DNA of 64,000 bases from CAWHYG01 sp963833505 (GTDB taxonomy: Bacteria; Eisenbacteria; RBG-16-71-46; CAIMUX01), in NCBI GenBank assembly GCA_963833505.1, contig CAWHYG010000007.1, positions 930,001-994,000 on the forward strand. Reading direction: 5' to 3'. Under the pieces are notes generated by a model. It did not search any database. It was not told the origin of the DNA and saw only the letters and a list, made by a program, of their open reading frames with translations. This document shows positions 9,134 to 18,090 of this stretch, in pieces. Both the position numbers and the translations under genes were made by a program. Every line of letters begins with the position of its first letter. The first letter of the stretch is position 1.

Positions 9134-9163
9134 CCGCCGCCGGAACGCCGCATCCGGCGGCGG
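9134..9163. other. Strong intergenic hairpin
   Basis: CCGCCGCCGG at 9134-9143 and CCGGCGGCGG at 9154-9163 form a perfect 10-bp stem with a 10-nt loop. It lies between the pckG stop (9302, minus) and the start of the Asp-box gene (8973, minus). There is no T-run, so it could be a weak terminator of pckG or a transcript-stabilising element. Confidence 0.4.
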
Positions 9164-9179
9164 GGTCGTCCCTGAGTCC

Positions 9180-9281
9180 TGCCGAAACGTCGCAGCCGCG
9201 CCCCGCCCGTGCCGACGCGTCGCAGCCTCGCCGCGGCCCGGCCCTGCCGGATCGAGGCGGCCTCGCCACGGCTCGACGACC
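9180..9281. repeat. Degenerate tandem array, 3 units of about 30-37 bp
   Basis: Units begin at about 9180, 9210 and 9245 with TGCCGA/TGCCGG followed by a CGTCGCAGCC-like core. The first two units are clearly alike; the third is weaker. The array fills the gap downstream of pckG and is one of several similar arrays between 9 and 40 kb. Confidence 0.45.
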
Positions 9282-9301
9282 CCGACCCCGATCCCGCCCG
9301 A

Positions 9302-11047
9302 TCAGAAACCGAAGCGCTTCTTCAGCCCGGCGAGCTGACCCCACATCGCGGCCGGCATGCGGTCGCCGAACCGCTGGAAGAACTCCTCCTGGTTGTCCAG
9401 CTCCGGGCGCCAGTCGTCCGGCTGCACCTCGAGCAGGTGGGCGAGCGTTTCCCGCGAGATCGGCATTCCATCGAGGTTTAGAGCGTCGGGCGCCGGCACG
9501 AACCCCAGAGGTGTCTCGATCGCCTTCCCTTTTCCTCGGGTCCGATCCAGGGCCCAGAGCAGAACCCGCAGGTTGTCACCGTAGCCCGGCCAGAGAAATC
9601 GGCCGTTCTGGTCGGTGCGGAACCAGTTCACGTGGAAGATCTTGGGCATGCGGTCCCGCCCCGCGCCCATCCGGATCCAGTGGCCGAAGTAGTCCCCCAT
9701 GTTGTAGCCGCAGAACGGCAGCATGGCCATCGGATCCCGCCGGACCACGCCGACCTGGCCCGCGGCCGCGGCCGTGGTCTCGGAGGCCGCGGAGGCGCCC
9801 AGGAACACACCGTGATCCCAATCGAACGACTCGTAGACGAGAGGCGCCACCCGGGCGCGCCGGCCGCCGAACAGGATCGCGGAAATGGGAACGCCTTTCG
9901 GGTTTTCCCACTCGGGAGAGACGCAGGGACACTGGCGGGCGGGCGCCGTGAAGCGCGAGTTGGGATGGGCGGCCTTGCCCAGAGCGGGATCCCAGGGATG
10001 ATGGCCCTGCCAGTCGGTCAGAGGACCCGGCGGATCATAGCCGATGCCCTCCCACCAGGGCTGGAGATCGTCGGTCAGGGCCACATTGGTGTACAGGCTG
10101 TTCGTCCCCATCGTCCGCATCGCGTTCGCGTTCGTCTTCATGCTCGTGCCCGGCGCGACGCCGAAGAAACCGTTTTCCGGATTGATGGCCCACAGCCGCC
10201 CATCGGGACCAAATTTCATCCAGGCGATGTCGTCCCCCACCGTCCAGATCTTCCAGCCGGGCATCGACTCGGGCGGGATCAGCATGGCGAGGTTGGTCTT
10301 GCCGCAGGCGCTCGGGAAGGCGGCCGCCATGTAGGTGACCTCTCCCTGCGGGCTCTCGAGGCCCAGGATCAGCATGTGCTCGGCCAGCCAGCCCTGATCG
10401 CGCGCCATGACGCTGGCGATGCGGAGGGCATAGCACTTCTTGCCCAGCAGGGCGTTGCCGCCGTATCCGCTGCCGATGCTCCAGATCAGTCGCTCCTTCG
10501 GAAAGTGAAGGATGAACCGCCGGTCCGGGCTCAGGTCGCCGAGGGAATGGAAGCCCTTGCAGTAGTCGGTGGAATCCCCGAGCTGCTCGAGCGCCGCCGT
10601 CCCCATGCGGGTCATGATCCGCATGCTGGCCATGACGTAGCGGCTGTCGGTGATCTCGACGCCGACCTTGCTGATGGGCGAGCCCAGCGGACCCATCACG
10701 TACGGAATGACGTACAGGGTCCGCCCCTTCATGCACCCGTCATACAGGGGGGAGACCCGAGCGCGGGCGTCCGCCGGGGACATCCAGTTGTTGGTCGGCC
10801 CGGCGTCCTCCTTGCGATCCGCGCAGATGAAGGTCAAGTGCTCGGTCCGGGCCACGTCGGTCGGATGGCTCCGATGGTAGAGGCAGTGGGGATGGGTCCG
10901 TGTGTTCATCCGGCGGAAGGAGCCCTCGGCCAGGGCCTCCTCGATCACCTTCTCGATTTCGGCCTCCGAACCGTCGCACCAGACCACGCGGTCCGGTTGC
11001 GCCTGCCGCACGCAAGCGTCGACCCAGGTTTCGAGATCCTTGTTCAT
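9302..11047 (-). CDS. pckG: Phosphoenolpyruvate carboxykinase (GTP)
   Basis: The 581-residue product has the size of GTP-type PEPCK (EC 4.1.1.32), a cytoplasmic enzyme converting oxaloacetate and GTP to phosphoenolpyruvate, GDP and CO2 in gluconeogenesis. Visible motifs are the kinase-1 P-loop region FPSACGKTNLAM, the metal/substrate region GDDIAWMKFGPDG, and GFFGVAPGTSMKTN. The N-terminal part carries NTRTHPHCLYHRSHP. The fold and motifs are of the GTP class, not the ATP class. It is a single gene, with a start ATG at 11047 and no obvious operon partner. Confidence 0.97.
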   Translation of the reverse strand: MNKDLETWVDACVRQAQPDRVVWCDGSEAEIEKVIEEALAEGSFRRMNTRTHPHCLYHRSHPTDVARTEHLTFICADRKEDAGPTNNWMSPADARARVSPLYDGCMKGRTLYVIPYVMGPLGSPISKVGVEITDSRYVMASMRIMTRMGTAALEQLGDSTDYCKGFHSLGDLSPDRRFILHFPKERLIWSIGSGYGGNALLGKKCYALRIASVMARDQGWLAEHMLILGLESPQGEVTYMAAAFPSACGKTNLAMLIPPESMPGWKIWTVGDDIAWMKFGPDGRLWAINPENGFFGVAPGTSMKTNANAMRTMGTNSLYTNVALTDDLQPWWEGIGYDPPGPLTDWQGHHPWDPALGKAAHPNSRFTAPARQCPCVSPEWENPKGVPISAILFGGRRARVAPLVYESFDWDHGVFLGASAASETTAAAAGQVGVVRRDPMAMLPFCGYNMGDYFGHWIRMGAGRDRMPKIFHVNWFRTDQNGRFLWPGYGDNLRVLLWALDRTRGKGKAIETPLGFVPAPDALNLDGMPISRETLAHLLEVQPDDWRPELDNQEEFFQRFGDRMPAAMWGQLAGLKKRFGF

Positions 11048-11275
11048 CCTTCACTCCCCCGAGAGCGGCCTGAATCCATGGTCGTGACAGCCGGGAGGCC
11101 GCATCGGGCCTCCGGACGGGCCGGACGGGGAAACTCTACCGGGAACGGGCGAGTCCGGCCACATCTGTTGCAGGCGGGGGCCGGACTCGGTTCAGGCATC
11201 GGCGCGAGGCTCCCGATCGCGCTCCGGGCGGATGAGGCCCGAGGCGATCGGCGCCGGCTGCGCGAAGCGGCCGCG

Positions 11276-12652
11276 CTACTGGCGAGCGGCGACCGGCTCG
11301 ACGATCCGGGGCGTCACGAAGATCAGGAGCTGGCGGTCTTCCTTCTGGATCTCCGTGTGGCCGAAGAGCGCCCCCAGGACGGGAATCGACCGGAGAATCG
11401 GGATCCCCTCCTGGAAACGAGTCTCGTCGGTGCGGATCAATCCGCCGATGACGGCGGTTTCCCCGTTGTTGACCATGACCCGCGTGTCCGCCGAGGTCGT
11501 GGTGATGATGATCCCTCCCTGGACGGTCGCCTGTTCGGAGAGATCCGAGACTTCCGGATGCAGGTCCATGGTGATCCGGTCATCCTGGTTGATGTAGGGG
11601 GTGACCTCCAGGGTGATCCCGATCTTCTGGAGCTGGGTCACTGGGTTGCCCGCCTGATCCTGGACGATCAGCGGAATCTCCTTACCCACCAGGATCTTTG
11701 CCTTGTGGTTGTTCACGGTGGTGATCTTCGGGTTCGAGATGATGCGGGCCTGGTTGGTCTGTTCCAGGGCCGAGATGGTCGCGTCCAGGTTGCCGAAGCT
11801 CCGGATCATCCCGAACTTCACCGATCCGCTGGAGGTGGTCAAAGCCTCGTGCACTCCCGCCGAGCCGGAGACTCCTTCCGAGGTCGAATGGAGATTGGCC
11901 AGGGTCCAGTCGATCCCCAGGTTCTGCGCCGCGGTGTTGTCGACGTCCACCATCCGGGCGACGATCTCAACCTGCCGGGTTACCGTGTCCAGGGAGCTGA
12001 TCAGCCCTTCCACCTCGGACAGACGCGAACCGATGTCGTAGACCAGGAGGGAATTGGTCCGCTCGTCCACCTGCAGGCTGCCGCGTTTCGACAGGACGAA
12101 GGAGACCGCCTCCTTGAGCTCCGAAGCCGAGGCGTAGCGCACCGGGAAGACGCGCGTGACCATCGGCAACAGCTCCTCTTCCTTCCGGTCCGACGACTCG
12201 TCGTCGAGGCCCTCGTCGCGCCAGGTCTTGATCGTGGCCACGCGGATGATGCCGTCCCGTTCGATGGCGATGAGCTGGGCCGACTTGCAAACGACGTCGA
12301 GAGCCTTTCTCCACGGCACCTCGGTGAGGCTGATCGTGATCGGCCCCTCCACCTCCCGGTCCGGGATGATGTTGGTGTGGCCGAACTCGGCGATGGAGCG
12401 AAGCACGTTCCGGATCTCGGCTCCCTGGACTTCGAGGCTCATCGCGCGGGTCGTATCCGGTGGCGCGACCGCGGCCGGGGCGCCGGAAGATGCCTCCGGA
12501 GCGCCGGCGGCCGCTCGGGTCGGAAAACCCGAAACCGTTCCGAGGAGGATGGCCAGGGCGACTCCCCAGATCGAACTGCAACGCCCGGCTCGGGCGCCCG
12601 TCCGCCCGGGCTTGTGCCGGTCTTGAAGCCGATCAGCGTTCACCGCGTCCAT
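11276..12652 (-). CDS. pilQ: Type IV pilus secretin PilQ
   Basis: The 458-residue outer-membrane secretin forms the exit pore for the pilus. After a signal-like hydrophobic stretch (IWGVALAILLGTVSG) comes an STN/secretin-N region (EVQGAEIRNVLRSIAEFGHT), an N1-type domain (VFPVRYASASELKEAVSF), and the secretin domain. That domain contains QVEIVARMVDVDNTAAQNLG, ISNPKITTVNNHKAKILVGK and VNNGETAVIGGL, ending GHTEIQKEDRQLLIFVTPRI. It is shorter than proteobacterial PilQ and lacks a recognisable AMIN domain. Its start overlaps the end of pilP by 20 bp, as expected for the last gene of the pilMNOPQ operon. Confidence 0.93.
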   Translation of the reverse strand: MDAVNADRLQDRHKPGRTGARAGRCSSIWGVALAILLGTVSGFPTRAAAGAPEASSGAPAAVAPPDTTRAMSLEVQGAEIRNVLRSIAEFGHTNIIPDREVEGPITISLTEVPWRKALDVVCKSAQLIAIERDGIIRVATIKTWRDEGLDDESSDRKEEELLPMVTRVFPVRYASASELKEAVSFVLSKRGSLQVDERTNSLLVYDIGSRLSEVEGLISSLDTVTRQVEIVARMVDVDNTAAQNLGIDWTLANLHSTSEGVSGSAGVHEALTTSSGSVKFGMIRSFGNLDATISALEQTNQARIISNPKITTVNNHKAKILVGKEIPLIVQDQAGNPVTQLQKIGITLEVTPYINQDDRITMDLHPEVSDLSEQATVQGGIIITTTSADTRVMVNNGETAVIGGLIRTDETRFQEGIPILRSIPVLGALFGHTEIQKEDRQLLIFVTPRIVEPVAARQ

Positions 12653-13460
12653 CCTTGTTTCCTTTCGCCTCGAGAAGAGGCCATCGCACCGTCTTGCCCA
12701 CGCCGGACTCCGACGTGAAGGCCTCGATCGCGTCCGGCTCGATCCGCGTGACCGAGTACGGCCCGAACCGATCCCCCTCCCGCAGCAGAAGGTCCACGCC
12801 GTCGGAGGTCTCGACCAGGGCGAAGCGGTCGTGATCGCCCCAGAGAATGCCGCGCACGAAGTACTCCGTGGTGGCGTGCGGCTGCCCCTCGGAGGCGGCC
12901 TCGTCGTCGATGAGGCTGACGAACGGATCCCGTCGCCCCTCGCTCTCGTAGTGATAGGGCTCCGGGCTCAACAGGATCTCGCTCAACACCGCGTTTCCGG
13001 CCGTGTCGGGGGAGGCCGCGCCGTCGGCCGTCGCGGCAGTGCCGCCGGCGGCGGCGGACGAGCCGGAACCGGGAACCGTCGGACCGGTCGCCTCCGAGCC
13101 CGCGGGTTTCGCTCCAGACACCCCCGCCGGCGGGTTGCCGCCGGAAGGAGCCTTCGCAGCCGGCGATCCGGCGCCGGGACTCACCGGACCGACCGGTCGC
13201 CGGACCATCGGGTTCGTCGCGCCCGCCGGCCGTCCCGCGTAGACCGGGGCCGGAGGCCCTGGAACCGCTTTCTTGCCCGCCACCGGCCTTCCGAGCAACT
13301 TCGCGATGAGCTTGCCGGCCGCGCCGACGTCAAAAGCCCGGGCCGTCCCGATCGAAAGAGCGAGCGCCAGGACCGGAACGCAGGCGCCGATCGCGCAGAA
13401 GCGCCAGCGCCACGCGCCGGGCCGGCGTTTCCCGCCGCGGTTCGAGATCTGCCTATTCAC
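12633..13460 (-). CDS. pilP: PilP-like type IV pilus alignment protein
   Basis: The GTG at 13460 is chosen because it overlaps the pilO stop by 8 bp and gives a basic N-terminus followed by a hydrophobic span (CAIGACVPVLALALSIG). The middle is a long Ala/Pro/Gly-rich linker. The C-terminal part has the PilP-type beta domain (RRDPFVSLIDDE, YFVRGILWGDHDRFALVET, LLLREGDRFGPYSVTRIE). PilP is an inner-membrane-attached periplasmic protein linking the PilMNO platform to PilQ. Gene order supports the call. Confidence 0.8.
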   Translation of the reverse strand: MNRQISNRGGKRRPGAWRWRFCAIGACVPVLALALSIGTARAFDVGAAGKLIAKLLGRPVAGKKAVPGPPAPVYAGRPAGATNPMVRRPVGPVSPGAGSPAAKAPSGGNPPAGVSGAKPAGSEATGPTVPGSGSSAAAGGTAATADGAASPDTAGNAVLSEILLSPEPYHYESEGRRDPFVSLIDDEAASEGQPHATTEYFVRGILWGDHDRFALVETSDGVDLLLREGDRFGPYSVTRIEPDAIEAFTSESGVGKTVRWPLLEAKGNKDGRGER

Positions 13461-14187
13461 CGCCAACTCCGTGGACTCCGGTCGCCGAGGATGTCTTCCC
13501 GCCGGTCGCTCCTCGCGCCGGGGACTTGCCGCCTGTGTCCTTCCCGGTCTTGGCGCCCGCGTCGGACTTGCCGGTCTTCGCGCCCTTGCTCTCGTTGCCC
13601 GCATCCGCGGGAACGCCCGTACCGCCCAGCGTGTAGGTCGAGACCGTGAAGTGGGCCTCGGCGGGCTTGTCCTTGACCTTGTCCTTGTTCGGGATGATCT
13701 CCAGATCGCCCACGATGAGGAGGCGGCTCAGATTGGCCATGTCGCCGAGGAACCGCCCGACCTGGTGGTACCCGCCGACCACCTGAACGTCGATCGGGTT
13801 CTCCGTGTGGTACTGGGCCGGTTTCGGAGCGGCCGGCCGAAACAGCGTGAAATCGACCCCGGCCTGCGTGCCCAGGAGCGTGATGGTGCGCAGCAGGGAC
13901 GCCATGTCCTCGTGCTCCGGAAGCACCGACTGGCTCTCCGACCATTTCCGTTCGAGGAGCTGGTCCTCTTTTTCGAGATACGGCAGGGAGTGGGCGGCGG
14001 AGCGCGCCTTGTTCAGGTTTTTGCTGGCCTCAAGATATTGCGCTTCCAAGGCGGCGGCCTGGGCCGAGCCCGCCTTGTAGGTGAAGGGCAGCCAGGTGGT
14101 GAAGAAATCCACGTAGACGATCGCCCCCACGCCGAGCGCGATCAGGATCCCCTTCTGGGCGCGCGGGTCCTTTGAATTCATCGCCAT
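13453..14187 (-). CDS. pilO: Type IV pilus alignment protein PilO
   Basis: The product has 244 residues. It has a short cytoplasmic N-terminus, one membrane span (GILIALGVGAIVYVDFF), a coiled-coil segment (about residues 40-85), then a ferredoxin-like periplasmic domain (PIDVQVVGGYHQVGRFLGDM, LLIVGDLEIIP). The C-terminal tail is rich in Gly/Lys/Ala and low-complexity. PilO pairs with PilN in the inner-membrane alignment complex. It lies between pilN and pilP in the usual order. Confidence 0.9.
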   Translation of the reverse strand: MAMNSKDPRAQKGILIALGVGAIVYVDFFTTWLPFTYKAGSAQAAALEAQYLEASKNLNKARSAAHSLPYLEKEDQLLERKWSESQSVLPEHEDMASLLRTITLLGTQAGVDFTLFRPAAPKPAQYHTENPIDVQVVGGYHQVGRFLGDMANLSRLLIVGDLEIIPNKDKVKDKPAEAHFTVSTYTLGGTGVPADAGNESKGAKTGKSDAGAKTGKDTGGKSPARGATGGKTSSATGVHGVGGE

Positions 14188-14320
14188 CTTGCGATCCTCT
14201 CCGGCGGTGAGCCCGCGCGCGAACGACGTCCGGTTCGGCGCGACGCCTCTCGCGTGTCCGCTCCGTGCCGGGCTCCGGTCGGCCGCGCTGGTCTCGGCGC
14301 CGCTCCTGGCCCCGGCCGGA

Positions 14321-14887
14321 TCATGTCTTCACCCGGGCGGTCAGCGTGAACGCGAGCACCGGCCGCTCCGTCGTGCTCGCGTCCCGGGCCTTCTCGCTCA
14401 CGACCAGGCTGATCCCGTCGAACAAGGGATCCTGCTCCATCCGGTTCATGAACTCGGCGATCATGAGGTTCGAAAAGGCCCTGCCCTCCAGGGTCAGCTC
14501 ATCCGGACCGGTTTCCGCCACCCGGGTGAGCCAGAGCTGGTCCGGGGTCTCGTCGGCCAGCTTGTCCATGATCTCCACCGCCTGGAAACGCTCGCGGCAG
14601 ATGCCCTGGATGATGGAAAGGCGGAGGTCGAGCTGTTCCCGGTCGGCCGAGAGGCGCTCGATCTTGTCGAGCTGCGGCTTCAAGGACTGCATTTCATCCT
14701 GAGCCGTGGCCAGGTCCCTCTTGAGCGACGCGACGCGGGCCTGCTGCATCGCGGACAGCCCGGCCAGGGGCAGGGCCACCGCCAGGATCGAGAGCAGAGG
14801 AACCCAGAATCCCGCGCGCGGGAGCTTGAGAGAGACCCTCGGCTCCTCCGTCCGTTCTTCCTTCGGAAGCAGGTTGATCTGGATCAC
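14321..14887 (-). CDS. pilN: Type IV pilus alignment protein PilN
   Basis: The product has 188 residues and begins with the diagnostic PilM-binding tail MIQINLLPKEER. A membrane span (GFWVPLLSILAVALPLAGLS), a coiled coil (LKRDLATAQDEMQSLKPQLD) and a small periplasmic domain follow. It binds PilM in the cytoplasm and PilO in the periplasm. The start overlaps the pilM stop by 4 bp, so the two are translationally coupled. Confidence 0.93.
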   Translation of the reverse strand: MIQINLLPKEERTEEPRVSLKLPRAGFWVPLLSILAVALPLAGLSAMQQARVASLKRDLATAQDEMQSLKPQLDKIERLSADREQLDLRLSIIQGICRERFQAVEIMDKLADETPDQLWLTRVAETGPDELTLEGRAFSNLMIAEFMNRMEQDPLFDGISLVVSEKARDASTTERPVLAFTLTARVKT

Positions 14888-15933
14888 CGGGATCGCGCCT
14901 TTCTGAGAGCGAGGCCGATGCCCACCGCGAGCTGGGGCCCGGCTTCGGCGGGATCGCCCGCTTCCGCGGCTTCGGGCACGACCTTGACCCGCCGGAGCGG
15001 ATCCGCCACCTCGACCGGAACCTTGAGCCGCTCCGAAAGAACCGCCGGCAGCCCGGCAATGCGGGCGCCGCCGCCGGAGAGCAACACGCGATCGAGACGA
15101 TCGCCGTCGCCGTTCGACTTGAGATAGACCAGGCTGCGGTCGAGGGCGGTCCCGAGGTCCGCGCTGAAGGACTTGAGAATCGGCCCGAGGTCGAGGCCGT
15201 TCTCGCCCGGTTTCTCCTGCAGGGCGGCCACGGCTTCGACGCGGTTCGCGTGGTGCTTCTTCTGCAGGCCCTCGATGAAGGTGTTCCCTCCCATGGAGAG
15301 GTCCTGGGTGTAGAGCGGAATGCCGTTCTGGATCAGATTGACGTTGGTCAGCTCGGCCCCGACGTTGACGAGGGCGACCACTTCCTCGGGATCGAACTCG
15401 TAGTTCACCTCGGCCGCGTTCTGGACCGCGAAGGAGTTGACGTCGATGACCGAGGGCAGAAGGCCGGCTTCCCGGATCAGATCGGCATGCGCCGCGATCA
15501 GGTCCCGCTTGGCCGCGACCAGGAGCACCTGCATCTGGTTGGGGCCCGGGTTCGTCTTCAGGATCTCGAAGTCGAGCGCGACGTCGTTGATGTCGTAGGG
15601 AACGTGCTGCTCCGCCTCCCAGTGGATGGCTTCGCTGGCGTCCTCCCGGGAAAGCCGCGTCATGGTGATCTTCTTGACGATGACGCCGCGCCCGGAGACG
15701 CCGGTGGCGACGTGGCGGCGGTGGATGCGCCGCGCTTCAAAGAGGTTCTGGATCGCTTCGACGACGAGCTGGCGATCCATGATCTCCCCTTCGACGATGG
15801 CTTCGGGAGCAAGCTCGACCATGCCGAAGTTGAGGAGTCTGGGGCCGCCCGCCCGGTGATCGACCTCCGCGACCTTGATGGTGCTGGACCCGATGTCCAG
15901 ACCCACGGTTGTCCTGGAACCGCCTCCGAGCAA
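14884..15933 (-). CDS. pilM: Type IV pilus actin-like ATPase PilM
   Basis: The start is taken as the TTG at 15933 because GAGGAGG lies six bases upstream and the product (about 350 residues) then has the usual PilM length. The longer frame up to 16251 has no homology-like sequence. Motifs are the phosphate-1 loop VGLDIGSSTIKVAEVD, the phosphate-2 region LVNVGAELTNVNLIQ and the adenosine region VLLSGGGARIAGLP. PilM is cytoplasmic and binds the PilN tail. It is the first gene of pilMNOPQ. Confidence 0.93.
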   Translation of the reverse strand: MLGGGSRTTVGLDIGSSTIKVAEVDHRAGGPRLLNFGMVELAPEAIVEGEIMDRQLVVEAIQNLFEARRIHRRHVATGVSGRGVIVKKITMTRLSREDASEAIHWEAEQHVPYDINDVALDFEILKTNPGPNQMQVLLVAAKRDLIAAHADLIREAGLLPSVIDVNSFAVQNAAEVNYEFDPEEVVALVNVGAELTNVNLIQNGIPLYTQDLSMGGNTFIEGLQKKHHANRVEAVAALQEKPGENGLDLGPILKSFSADLGTALDRSLVYLKSNGDGDRLDRVLLSGGGARIAGLPAVLSERLKVPVEVADPLRRVKVVPEAAEAGDPAEAGPQLAVGIGLALRKARSR

Positions 15934-16335
15934 GGAACACCTCCTCGGTTCGCCCACGCCGCCGGACTGATCGCGCGGGCTCGCGCTCTCCGGTTGAGGC
16001 TCCCCCCTAGTCATATCGGGCGGAAAACGCCGGAGGTTTACCTCGACATCACGCGGGAATGCACGCGGTTGGGCTGCATGATTCCTGAGCGCTCGCGATG
16101 CCGGAGGGATCACGAAGGAGGCGGGATCGGCACGGAATGGGCCACCGCTGGGCCGCTGGCTCGAGGGGGTTCGGGAACGCGACCGTGGAGGTGCGAGCGG
16201 TGCAATTTGCACGGCTTGCGGAGTCCGCGTATCGGAAATGAGTCTGCACACCGGTGCCCGTCAGCGTCTCGGAAAGGAGACCTGCGTATCAGTGCCGGTC
16301 CTCGATTCGGAAGGAGGCCTTGGCGGCAGTGCCCG
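15934..16335. other. Intergenic region between pilM and pilD
   Basis: About 400 bp with no gene. Its left part carries the pilM ribosome-binding site. Its right part is filled by the tandem array described at 16232-16381. Confidence 0.5.
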
Positions 16336-16381
16336 TCAGCGCTTCGGAAAGAAGCCTGCGTACCAGTGCCAGATCCGAGGT
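16232..16381. repeat. Tandem array of four 37-38 bp units reaching into the pilD 3' end
   Basis: Units start at 16232, 16269, 16307 and 16344, each beginning TCGGAAA or TCGGAAGG. They continue with a CCTGCGTA-CAGTGCC-like core and mostly end GTCAGCG. The fourth unit lies inside the pilD coding sequence and encodes its last residues (WYAGFFPKR); the pilD stop is in the third unit. The other three units lie downstream of the gene. Confidence 0.7.
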
Positions 16382-17127
16382 CCCCAGAGAAGGGTGATCG
16401 CGGCGGCCGGCGCGAGGAAGCTGCCGAAGGGCAAAGCAGTGGTCCCGGTTCCCTTCCTCGCGGCCATGATCCCGAGACCAAGAACCGACCCCACGAGCGA
16501 AGCCAGAAGGACGGTGAGGGCGATTCCGGAAAGACCCAGAAACGCGCCCAGCATGGCGGCTAGCTTGACGTCTCCCATGCCCATGCCGGCGCGCCCCCGA
16601 AGCCTCTGATAAAGCCAGGCCACCAGGAAGAGGCCCAGGGCTCCGGCGGCGGCTCCCGCCAGGGCCGATTTCCATCCGATCGTCCAGGGGGATAACAAGA
16701 GCCCGAGGGCCGTGCCCCCGAGGCTGATCTCATCCGGAATGATCCGGTGCTCCCAATCGATGAGAAGGACGGCCAAGAGCGCGAGGAGCAGCCAAAGCGC
16801 GGCCAGGGATCGGAGCGGCGAGCTGCAGAGATAGACGGCGGCGAAGACGAGGGCGCCGCCTCCGAGCTCGACCAGCGGATATCGGAGCGGGATCCTCTTC
16901 CTGCAATCGGCGCAGCGGCCCCGGAGGATCAACCAGCCCAGGAGAGGGACGTTGTGCCACGGACGGATCGGATGCCCGCACTCCGGGCAGCGCGACCCGG
17001 GCCTGAGGAGCGACATCCCGCGCGGCAACCGCGCGATCACGACGTTGAGAAAACTTCCGAGGCACAGACCGAGGGCGAGAACGATCGCGACAGATCCCGG
17101 TTCCAGAGGCAGCCACGAACTGGTCAC
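16336..17127 (-). CDS. pilD: Prepilin peptidase / N-methyltransferase PilD
   Basis: The GTG at 17127 follows a GGGGGTGAG sequence and gives a 263-residue product, the usual size; a longer frame upstream is not supported. The N-terminal domain has LGLCLGSFLNVVIARLP and the zinc tetrad of two CxxC motifs (CPECGH, CADCRK). The two aspartates of the aspartyl protease are seen in LLIDWEHRIIPDE and GMGMGDVKL. It is an inner-membrane enzyme that cleaves and methylates the PilA leader. It lies downstream of pilA with a hairpin between them. Confidence 0.95.
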   Translation of the reverse strand: MTSSWLPLEPGSVAIVLALGLCLGSFLNVVIARLPRGMSLLRPGSRCPECGHPIRPWHNVPLLGWLILRGRCADCRKRIPLRYPLVELGGGALVFAAVYLCSSPLRSLAALWLLLALLAVLLIDWEHRIIPDEISLGGTALGLLLSPWTIGWKSALAGAAAGALGLFLVAWLYQRLRGRAGMGMGDVKLAAMLGAFLGLSGIALTVLLASLVGSVLGLGIMAARKGTGTTALPFGSFLAPAAAITLLWGPRIWHWYAGFFPKR

Positions 17128-17404
17128 GGACTCACCCCCTCTCTTCGGTCCTTGAAGCAGGCCCCGGCCGACCGCGCCGCCGGCCCTGGCGAGGCGACCG
17201 GCGTTCCGACGACGGCGGGCCCGGTTCTGCGTCACCCTTCCGGACGAAATATCGGTCACGCCCGGCTGTTCTTGCTCCCGATTGGAATGCCGTCCAGTCG
17301 CCCTGCTCACCCCTGGCCGCTCCGACTGCCGGCGCAACCTGCCCCGGAATCGCCTCGCCGGCGGCGCGGGTCCGAACACGGACGCTTCCATCGACCAGCA
17401 ACAA

Positions 17405-17430
17405 GGAGGCGGCCCGACCGGACCGCCTCC
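17405..17430 (-). terminator. Hairpin downstream of pilA
   Basis: GGAGGCGG at 17405-17412 pairs with CCGCCTCC at 17423-17430; on the minus strand it is followed by TTGTTG. It lies about 90 bp beyond the pilA stop in a 389-bp gap (17128-17516) with no other feature seen, so it probably limits read-through from the highly expressed pilin into pilD. Confidence 0.55.
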
Positions 17431-17516
17431 TCTGGCCCACCCCGAGGGTGGATCTGTCTTCAACCCGCCGGACCGTCCCCAGCACCCTCGAACCCTATGG
17501 GGGACCCGCCGGGTTG

Positions 17517-17903
17517 CTAGCTGCCTGAGTTCGAGAGGGTCAGAATGACGGTGGACCCGTCCTTGCCGTACGCGGTGATGGTGTAGACGCCGTTGGCCAG
17601 GGCATAGGTGCAAGCCCCGGCAGCGGGAGCGCCGGCAAAGGCCGCACCTCCGAACGGGTTCTGGACGCTGCCCGGCAGAAGGGCGATCAGCGCGGCCACG
17701 TCCGCCGGGTAGCTTCCATTGTTCTGGGTCGCGAAGTCTTCAGCAGCGAGCTGACCGGCGTGGGCGTTGGCCTTGACGCTCGACTCCCGCGCGCGGTCCT
17801 GCATGCTGACGTAGTTCGGGATGGCGATCGCGGCCAGGATCCCGATGATCACGACGACGATCATGAGTTCGATCAGGGTGAAGCCCTGCTTGTTCTTCAA
17901 CAC
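17517..17903 (-). CDS. pilA: Type IV major pilin PilA
   Basis: The 128-residue product has a class III leader MLKNKQG cut before FTLIELMIVVVIIGILAAIA, with the Glu5 needed for assembly and methylation. The hydrophobic helix continues to PNYVSMQDRARESSVKANAH. A small globular domain follows with a single cysteine (GACTYALANGVY), so no pilin disulfide loop is expected. The gene has its own upstream region of 675 bp with a candidate sigma-54 promoter. It lies next to pilS/pilR, the usual regulators. Confidence 0.95.
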   Translation of the reverse strand: MLKNKQGFTLIELMIVVVIIGILAAIAIPNYVSMQDRARESSVKANAHAGQLAAEDFATQNNGSYPADVAALIALLPGSVQNPFGGAAFAGAPAAGACTYALANGVYTITAYGKDGSTVILTLSNSGS

Positions 17904-18074
17904 GTGACACCTCCAGGGTGGGCGTTCAGAGTTCCGAACCAGCCTGCGATGGCCTTGCTTCAGTTGAGACCTCGCCGGGATCGGTCATTCCCGGATCCGG
18001 TCTGGTCTCCGCCGCCGGTCCCTCGGACCCTGCCGCCCCTTGGGGCCTTTCGGCGACTTCCGAGGTCGATTCAG

Positions 18075-18090
18075 CTCAAGGGCCGTGCCA
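18075..18090 (-). promoter_or_regulatory. Candidate sigma-54 (-24/-12) promoter of pilA
   Basis: Read on the minus strand, TGGCACG is followed after CCC-type spacing by TTGAG. The -24 element is perfect. The -12 element has TTGA in place of TTGC. The spacing between the conserved GG and the -12 G is correct. The site is about 160-170 bp upstream of the pilA start, and the sigma-54 activator PilR is encoded next door. Confidence 0.5.

Noticed and set aside
9632..12718. Very long plus-strand open frame over pckG and pilQ
   Set aside because: It is antisense to two clearly identified genes and has low-complexity His/Arg/Gly-rich text typical of high-GC shadow frames.
14884..16251. Longer PilM starting at 16251
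   Set aside because: The extra 106 residues are Arg/Pro-rich without homology, cover the tandem array and the intergenic region, and a good ribosome-binding site precedes the TTG at 15933.
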